This document shows positions 6,301-7,915 of a stretch of DNA of 7,915 nt, one piece after another; position 1 is the first letter of the stretch, and each line of letters begins with the position of its first letter. The position numbers and the translations under genes were made by a program. The notes under the pieces are model-generated. The model was not told the DNA's origin, made no database searches, and was given only the letters and a program-made list of their open reading frames with translations. Source of the DNA: a bacterium (GTDB lineage Bacteria > UBA9089 > CG2-30-40-21); assembly GCA_030018795.1 (NCBI GenBank), contig JASEHA010000091.1, positions 1-7,915 on the forward strand. The letters run 5' to 3'.

Positions 6301-7915
6301 ACGGATATACACAGAATGCTTACCCTCTTTTAATCCAACAATGCTTATGGTGCCAGTAATATCTGTCTGCATACTGCCTGTACCATTCATCTGTATACCT
6401 GAGGCTGATGTTCCCAAAGGCAGAGTATCAATATAATACTCCAGCCTGCCAATCGGATTTAAGCCATCTGTAGCTGTCCCGGTCAGGCTCACTGTCCCGT
6501 TTGTTGTATCTGGTGATACATGGAGATTGGAAACAACAGGACCCTGAGTGTCTACCTGGAAGCTGACTTGCTTTTCATCACTTACATTACCTGCCAGATC
6601 CTCAGCATGAGCTGTAACAGTATGTGTCCCATCTGCCAGATTGGTAAGCACAATTGCCATAAGCTCAACATTTTCATCAAACAATCCATCCTTTGGCGTT
6701 GCCTCAAACCATATATCTATATCATCCAATTTGTACTCTGCCCGAACAATATTGGTGATGTTCTCTGTGGCTGTGCCAAAGATGATAACATTATTTACTG
6801 TGTGCAGCCTGTCAATAGCTATCAAATCAACACCCGGCTTGGTATTATCCAGAGTAATGGTTACCTTGGCATGCAGGGTATTGCTGGCTAAGTCTACAAT
6901 CGTTGCCTCAATAGTAACCAGTCCACCTGTTAATGTACCGCTGATGGTATTTGTGGCTGAGATGGTATATGAGGCCGTGTATACCCCATCATTTTGCACC
7001 ATATCCGGTAAGACACCATCATCATGCAATGTTAATGTCCCCATAGCATTGGAATCAAGCTTCAGCATATCGCCATAAGGTATCTCTGCTATCGGCAGAC
7101 CTGGGTCTGTCCCATAGTAGGTAAAGACAATTGTATCACTATTCCGCACTATGGAAGGCTCTGCCTTCAGGAGCTGAACAGGTGCGGTATTATCCAGAAG
7201 AACGCTGGTGCTCCTCCATGATACATTCATTGCCTCATCCTGTGCCCTGACCTTAAGCTCATATGAGCCATCTGGTATGGTGTTAGTTGTGCCAATCTGA
7301 TAGATAAGGGTATATGTTCCATCTGTAGCAGAGGTAAGCGTCCCTGAACCCAGTTGATAGGTACTGTCAATCCCTGACAGGTCAACAGAGACCGTATATG
7401 ATGCAGAATCAAGTTTGGCTGTCAGCTGCATCATATCACCATTCTTATATACTGACAATGCCGTATCTACCAGACTGAATACAGGCAACTTATTATCCAC
7501 AAAGACAATGGTCGAGATTGACACCTGATTGCCTGCCCTATCCTGAGCAGTAACTGAGATACCTGTGCTCTGAGTCTCTGTGCCTATAGGTGTATTGCTG
7601 AGTGCTGCCTGAGCAAGGTATACGCCTGCCTGTGTGCCAGGATACATTGGCTGCTCCTTGCTGCCGCCAATACTGGAAGCATCAAGGCTTATCCTCTCAA
7701 TCCCAACGCCCAGATCCTGTACCACTGCCATGATAGTAATCACATCACCTTCTTTTGCCCTGCTCTGTCCTGTCGGATAGGTTACGGTGATACTGCCTCC
7801 AGATAGTATCTGCGGTGCTGTGGTGTCCAGTATGATGGTATCTGTAATTGTCCCTGAGTTCCAGCGTGTGGCATCGATGACCTGCAATTGAATTGTGCGT
7901 GTGCCTTGTGTTCCA
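346..7915 (-). CDS. Giant multi-domain Ig-like repeat surface protein with ZU5-like and FlgD-like C-terminal domains (5' partial)
   Basis: Probable secreted cell-surface or adhesion protein; no catalytic motif is visible. The frame is open for 2,522 codons to the window edge and ends with TAG at 348-346. The first possible start inside the window is a TTG at 7887, but nine in-frame codons before it already read as Ig-like sequence (GTQGTRTIQLQ), so the real start and signal peptide lie outside. Residues 22-2157 are 21 beta-rich Ig-like modules, most ending in A-x-D-x-A/V-G-N and joined by linkers such as VDNKxP, LDNTAP and VDTQGP. Residues 2158-2262 are one more divergent module, 2263-2408 a ZU5-like domain, and 2415-2513 a FlgD-like tail. 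Composition is rich in T, V, I, D and G and very poor in cysteine, as expected for an extracellular beta-solenoid or bead-string protein. The family and architecture are clear; the ligand and exact role are unknown. Export by a type IX-like route is an inference from the tail. Confidence 0.96.
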   Translation of the reverse strand, partial: GTQGTRTIQLQVIDATRWNSGTITDTIILDTTAPQILSGGSITVTYPTGQSRAKEGDVITIMAVVQDLGVGIERISLDASSIGGSKEQPMYPGTQAGVYLAQAALSNTPIGTETQSTGISVTAQDRAGNQVSISTIVFVDNKLPVFSLVDTALSVYKNGDMMQLTAKLDSASYTVSVDLSGIDSTYQLGSGTLTSATDGTYTLIYQIGTTNTIPDGSYELKVRAQDEAMNVSWRSTSVLLDNTAPVQLLKAEPSIVRNSDTIVFTYYGTDPGLPIAEIPYGDMLKLDSNAMGTLTLHDDGVLPDMVQNDGVYTASYTISATNTISGTLTGGLVTIEATIVDLASNTLHAKVTITLDNTKPGVDLIAIDRLHTVNNVIIFGTATENITNIVRAEYKLDDIDIWFEATPKDGLFDENVELMAIVLTNLADGTHTVTAHAEDLAGNVSDEKQVSFQVDTQGPVVSNLHVSPDTTNGTVSLTGTATDGLNPIGRLEYYIDTLPLGTSASGIQMNGTGSMQTDITGTISIVGLKEGKHSVYIRAQDSVGNWGPAQKTTFTISKSKLLVYITPITPDPIGTTNIIVSGYAVDIHAPIKQIQVCVDSNPWITATISDGSADEFIEEYTCQLPAGQLTQGTHKVTVRATDMANTIGMAMATFVVDLATSTLSMSTLPQWASSRVVIIGTATDQGIATGIVEVEYRLDSEQVWQTAIATDGAYGMIEEIFQIALSGLVDGTHTVTARSMDVVGNVSDEKQVSFQVDTQGPMISNLRVSPDPTNGTSSLTGTATDALNIITNVEYYIDSLQGTSTHISGTGSMQTNISGVINTANLTEGKHTVFVRAQDAMGNWGPVQQVVFAVSRSRLFVEINPVTPDPIGTTNITITGRVIAPQVTIKQVEVQIDGNQWIPAQIADTVADELVEEYACVLPTGSMTDSVHVIVVRATDIANTVGFGTETFEVDTQAPQVAGSVIRYPTGQLRAKEGDVITIITQLASNADIERVTLDASMLGGSVDQAMYLAPGSDVYMTQITLSDTTMGTESQRAIMVTAEDRAGNQGTGTENVFVDNKPPVFSTIETSAPAYKDNDTVTITARLDADAYTVTVDFSGLDSMYKPGSVTVTSTADGTYTITYQIGTANTIPDGSYGLVVKAIDQAGNVAVRATSVLLDNTAPGQLLKADPSMVRNGDTIVFTYQAGEQGLRTTEIAASQFDSSAGTLTLHDNGVLPDMGQNDGVYTASHTISATNTISGTVSIKAMIVDMAGNTLQPQVIITIDNTLPAVQLGTIAAMQAVNSLTILGTATEDMTSIAAVEYRLDDIAIWHEAISADGKFNAQVEPFAIVLQGLEEGSHTITVRARNSVANETRQTISFCVDTKGPGTISLNLSPEIIITGTYTILAATITDAINPVIDVEYYIDAYPKPQCDGRLNVAFPELMVVAGATIDVTNLPEGNHIVYVRAQDAMGNWSDLQSAMFRVGKGGIGVVIETQSSVIGTDTINIYGYANAFTYKVTSFEYRVGTGAWTTVNSVDGVLNNELKEEFEINVSGLKQGTNTIEIRALDEVGNAGTDSVNIVVDMTPPSGTRITINDGAAYTTSRQVVLHLMYDDEAIGARYTNAAFDENWETPVKDRIWTLPPQDGTYIVYYQVRDKAGNIGEATATITLDTASPAFITVTSDRTAYRNGDTINLIARMDSGGYDITAWLLPIDSMAITPSTMSNLGNGSYTLAHTISNDNKSPDGAYSILVTATDKAGNVKQITVSLELKNTKPMYGLSVDPALPPVVRNGHVLTFVYAGAETNLPTTTISLDYNGHPNLLQINGSAAADLILSDNGIAPDKVASDGVYMGTCAVNTNIEGTITVYATIVNSVGNVMNPWTSIRVDNTPPDISNIMIAYPSGQSRAKEGDTIAINVEVTDAMLSVVELDAHELNGESAEEMSCNPQSGMYTAQVSVLDIASGARTITITAMDEAGNVSTTTALVMIDNQLPKFSLLDTDRSLYKNGWTMTITAVLDDSSYGLSADFSGIDKGYRVGSESVSRQGNTYTITYLIGTANTMPNGVYSIPVKAVDEAGNIAIRSISVELNNLERIGVFSIVPDRAKLGDRVVFTYTSYRSGLTVTIPAISSAGLGTLSLMDEDNNGSYIASVTITGTSTGTYTVRAEVRDDRGKLFSEIEALLYLRTIPPQIALPDELYMNIEPKPANINSRWEIYHDHIKLTGTISETVSCVWWESKAKYGRIMGPIPNARFFFDDIYLEEGTNSIVIFARDDIGNVASQTLTIVYIKPRVTVQIGVSGGLANCPNGSSVSIPQGALQETVNISVNALPPEIEKEDKKPYSANIELMGIPHQVGPNTVFHRPVTVTLAYTDLELEKLANRLGTTTAAVRQRLVIFFWDEYSHDWIEVGGMVSRGTNTVSVTVNHATIYDIGLSLEMPAADKTFVYVTKNPFKLGEQTQFVADLPAEASISIRIFDLSGDLVRTVVRDKGFTGGENINLGAWDGLNDFHDYTGSGIYIYQIEITYAGSRVERITRPIGVIR
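349..645 (-). other. FlgD-like / type IX-like C-terminal sorting domain
   Basis: Residues 2415-2513, ending at the stop codon. The order of motifs is VTKNPF at the start, TQFVADLPAEASISIRIFDL, GDLVRTVV, then GENINLGAWDGLND, GSGIYIYQIE and a short basic end (RPIGVIR). This N-P-F ... I-x-I-F-D-x-x-G ... W-D-G-x-x-x-x-G-x-x-x-x-S-G-I-Y-x-Y pattern is the hallmark of FlgD-type Ig-like tails and of the related type A sorting domains of the type IX secretion system. It probably directs outer-membrane export or anchoring. Whether this organism has a type IX system cannot be seen here. Confidence 0.8.
664..1101 (-). other. ZU5-like domain in the C-terminal part
   Basis: Residues 2263-2408. Features matching ZU5-like domains of bacterial surface proteins are GVSGGLANCPNGSSVSIPQG (2269-2288; the GG...G..v.IP.GAL core), a central strand with NTVFHRPVTVTLAYTD (F-x-K/R-PV), then LVIFFWDEYSHDWIEV (iy-WD...W) and the closing VTVNHATIYDIGL (v-x-H-x-s-x-Y). 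In eukaryotic proteins this fold mediates protein contacts. In bacteria it is often found next to Ig-like repeats and sorting tails, with unknown ligands. No death domain or protease (FIIND-type) motif is seen beside it. Confidence 0.7.
1102..1416 (-). other. Single divergent Ig-like module h
   Basis: Residues 2158-2262. It has the general Ig-like pattern ending YLEEGTNSIVIFARDDIGNVAS, preceded by a longer insert with aromatic residues (CVWWESKAKYG, NARFFFDD). The strand-turn ending resembles the Big_9 / glucodextranase-B type of Ig-like domains, judged by eye. It matches none of modules a-f and occurs once, linking the repeat array to the ZU5-like domain. Confidence 0.6.
1417..2307 (-). repeat. 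Triplet 7 (ABC): modules a3, b4, c4 (diverged last copy)
   Basis: Residues 1861-2157. Module a3 (1861-1961) carries YPSGQSRAKEGDTIAI; its tyrosine (1874) is 915 residues after that of a2. Module b4 (1962-2062) has IDNQLPKFSLLDTDRSLYKNG, DFSGIDKGYRVGS and TANTMPNGVYSIPVKAVDEAGN. Module c4 (2063-2157) is shortened: the acidic loop is reduced to MDEDNNGSY (2112-2120) and the linker before it has lost the DNTAP form. It is the last triplet before the non-repeated C-terminal part. Confidence 0.8.
2308..3219 (-). repeat. Triplet 6 (gBC): modules g, b3, c3
   Basis: Residues 1557-1860. Module g (1557-1644) replaces the A module. It reads INDGAAYTTSRQVVLHL, has two tryptophans (NWETP, IWTLPPQDG) and ends YYQVRDKAGNIG; its INDGA-x-YT start and DGTY-x-VYYQVRD end are typical of another bacterial Ig-like / fibronectin-like family. 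Module b3 (1645-1744) keeps AYRNGDTINL and SPDGAYSILVTATDKAGN. Module c3 (1745-1860) keeps PPVVRNGHVLTFVYAG and the acidic loop SDNGIAPDKVASDGVY (1809-1824). It keeps triplet length and order, so it is read as an ABC block with its first module exchanged. Confidence 0.75.
3220..4116 (-). repeat. Triplet 5 (DEF): Ig-like modules d3, e3, f3 (diverged)
   Basis: Residues 1258-1556. Module d3 (1258-1355) is close to d1 and d2, with ILGTATEDMTS and VEYRLDDIAIWHEA. Module e3 (1356-1462) keeps DTKGP, VEYYIDAYP and YVRAQDAMGNWSD but has lost the GTGSMQT segment and has its own cysteine-containing stretch (PQCDGRLNV). Module f3 (1463-1556) is the most changed: it lacks the PITPDPIGTTN start and instead reads VVIETQSSVIGTDTINIYGY, while keeping DG...NELKEEFE and GTNTIEIRALDEVGN. 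It is a DEF copy older or faster evolving than triplets 2 and 3. Confidence 0.78.
4117..5052 (-). repeat. Triplet 4 (ABC): Ig-like modules a2, b2, c2
   Basis: Residues 946-1257. Module a2 (946-1050) carries YPTGQLRAKEGDVITI; its first tyrosine (959) is 922 residues after the equivalent tyrosine of a1 (37). Module b2 (1051-1151) has VDNKPPVFS, DFSGLDSMYKPGS and TANTIPDGSYGLVVKAID. Module c2 (1152-1257) has DNTAPGQLLKADPS, VRNGDTIVFTY and the acidic loop HDNGVLPDMGQNDGVY (1204-1219). It is the closest relative of triplet 1, with long stretches of matching DNA, for example 4193-4290. Confidence 0.85.
5053..5946 (-). repeat. Triplet 3 (DEF): tandem duplicate of triplet 2, modules d2, e2, f2
   Basis: Residues 648-945. 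Module d2 (648-747) has IIGTATDQG, VEYRLDS and DGTHTVTARSMDVVGNVSD. Module e2 (748-849) has DTQGPMISNL, SLTGTATDALN, SGTGSMQT and RAQDAMGNWGP. Module f2 (850-945) has LFVEINPVTPDPIGTTN and DELVEEYAC. The d/e junction is identical in protein to triplet 2 from GNVSD through DTQGP, and the DNA (5635-5685 against 6541-6591) differs at only 3 of 51 bases, all synonymous. This is the closest repeat pair found in the window and indicates a fairly recent tandem duplication, or homogenisation by gene conversion. Confidence 0.85.
5947..6849 (-). repeat. Triplet 2 (DEF): Ig-like modules d1, e1, f1
   Basis: Residues 347-647. Module d1 (347-445) contains FGTATENITN, AEYKLDD and DGTHTVTAHAEDLAGNVSD. Module e1 (446-550) starts DTQGPVVSNL, has SLTGTATDGLN, EYYID, NGTGSMQT and RAQDSVGNWGP. 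Module f1 (551-647) starts LLVYITPITPDPIGTTN and has DEFIEEYTC and THKVTVRATD. Modules d and f look like distant relatives of each other: both have a DG...E.EE/VE stretch followed by a GTH-x-VT strand. f1 has two cysteines (about 588 and 613) in an otherwise nearly cysteine-free protein; f2 keeps only the second, so a conserved disulfide is unlikely. The triplet is immediately followed by a second, very similar DEF copy. Confidence 0.85.
6850..7824 (-). repeat. Triplet 1 (ABC): Ig-like modules a1, b1, c1
   Basis: Residues 22-346 of the large protein. Module a1 (22-130) carries the signature YPTGQSRAKEGDVITI and ends in AQDRAGNQ. Module b1 (131-231) begins VDNKLPVF and has YKNGD, a DLSGIDSTY segment and TNTIPDGSYELKV. 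Module c1 (232-346) begins DNTAPVQLL, has VRNSDTIVFTY, and carries an acidic loop HDDGVLPD followed by NDGVY at about 288-303. The same three modules recur in the same order at residues 946-1257 and 1861-2157. Part of c1 (6941-7038) matches c2 at 4193-4290 with about 10 differences in 98 bases. The loop motif of module c resembles that of choice-of-anchor-X type domains; this is a resemblance by eye. Confidence 0.85.

Noticed and set aside
7885..7887. TTG at 7887 as the true start of the large gene
   Set aside because: The frame stays open to the window edge with Ig-like sequence before it, and the preceding bases show no ribosome binding site or signal peptide.

Overview
The window is almost entirely one gene: the 3' part of a giant minus-strand gene (346 to the right edge) for a secreted, multi-domain surface protein. 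The reading frame is open for 2,522 codons and runs out of the window at its 5' end, so the true start, signal peptide and promoter are not visible. The organism cannot be named from this. The chain of bacterial Ig-like modules, the ZU5-like domain and the FlgD-like / type IX-like C-terminal tail are typical of Gram-negative bacteria with large surface proteins, and are common in genomes of uncultured candidate phyla. That assignment is an inference.

Layout. Positions 1-345 contain no convincing gene. They hold three copies of a short palindromic repeat (arms CACAGACA/TGTCTGTG) at 225-252, 291-310 and 326-345, the last touching the stop codon of the big gene, and about 220 bases with only weak features (a possible 23-codon micro-ORF with a good ribosome binding site, and weak inverted repeats). 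Positions 349-645 encode the C-terminal FlgD-like tail, 664-1101 a ZU5-like domain and 1102-1416 a single divergent Ig-like module. From 1417 to 7824 the protein consists of 21 Ig-like modules of about 90-115 residues.

The main structural result is that these 21 modules fall into seven consecutive triplets of about 300 residues (about 0.9 kb each) of two kinds, here called ABC and DEF. From the N-terminal side the order is ABC, DEF, DEF, ABC, DEF, gBC (an unrelated module g in the A slot), ABC. Nucleotide similarity is highest between the two adjacent DEF triplets and between the first two ABC triplets; the C-terminal triplets are more diverged. This suggests growth by duplication of triplet-sized blocks in the N-terminal part.

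There is no neighbouring gene, operon partner, RNA gene, transposase or CRISPR array. I see no enzymatic domain and no multi-gene system. The interest lies in the hierarchical repeat structure of the protein and in the palindromic repeats at its stop codon. Residue numbers count the codon at 7887-7885 as residue 1; nine further in-frame codons lie upstream of it.
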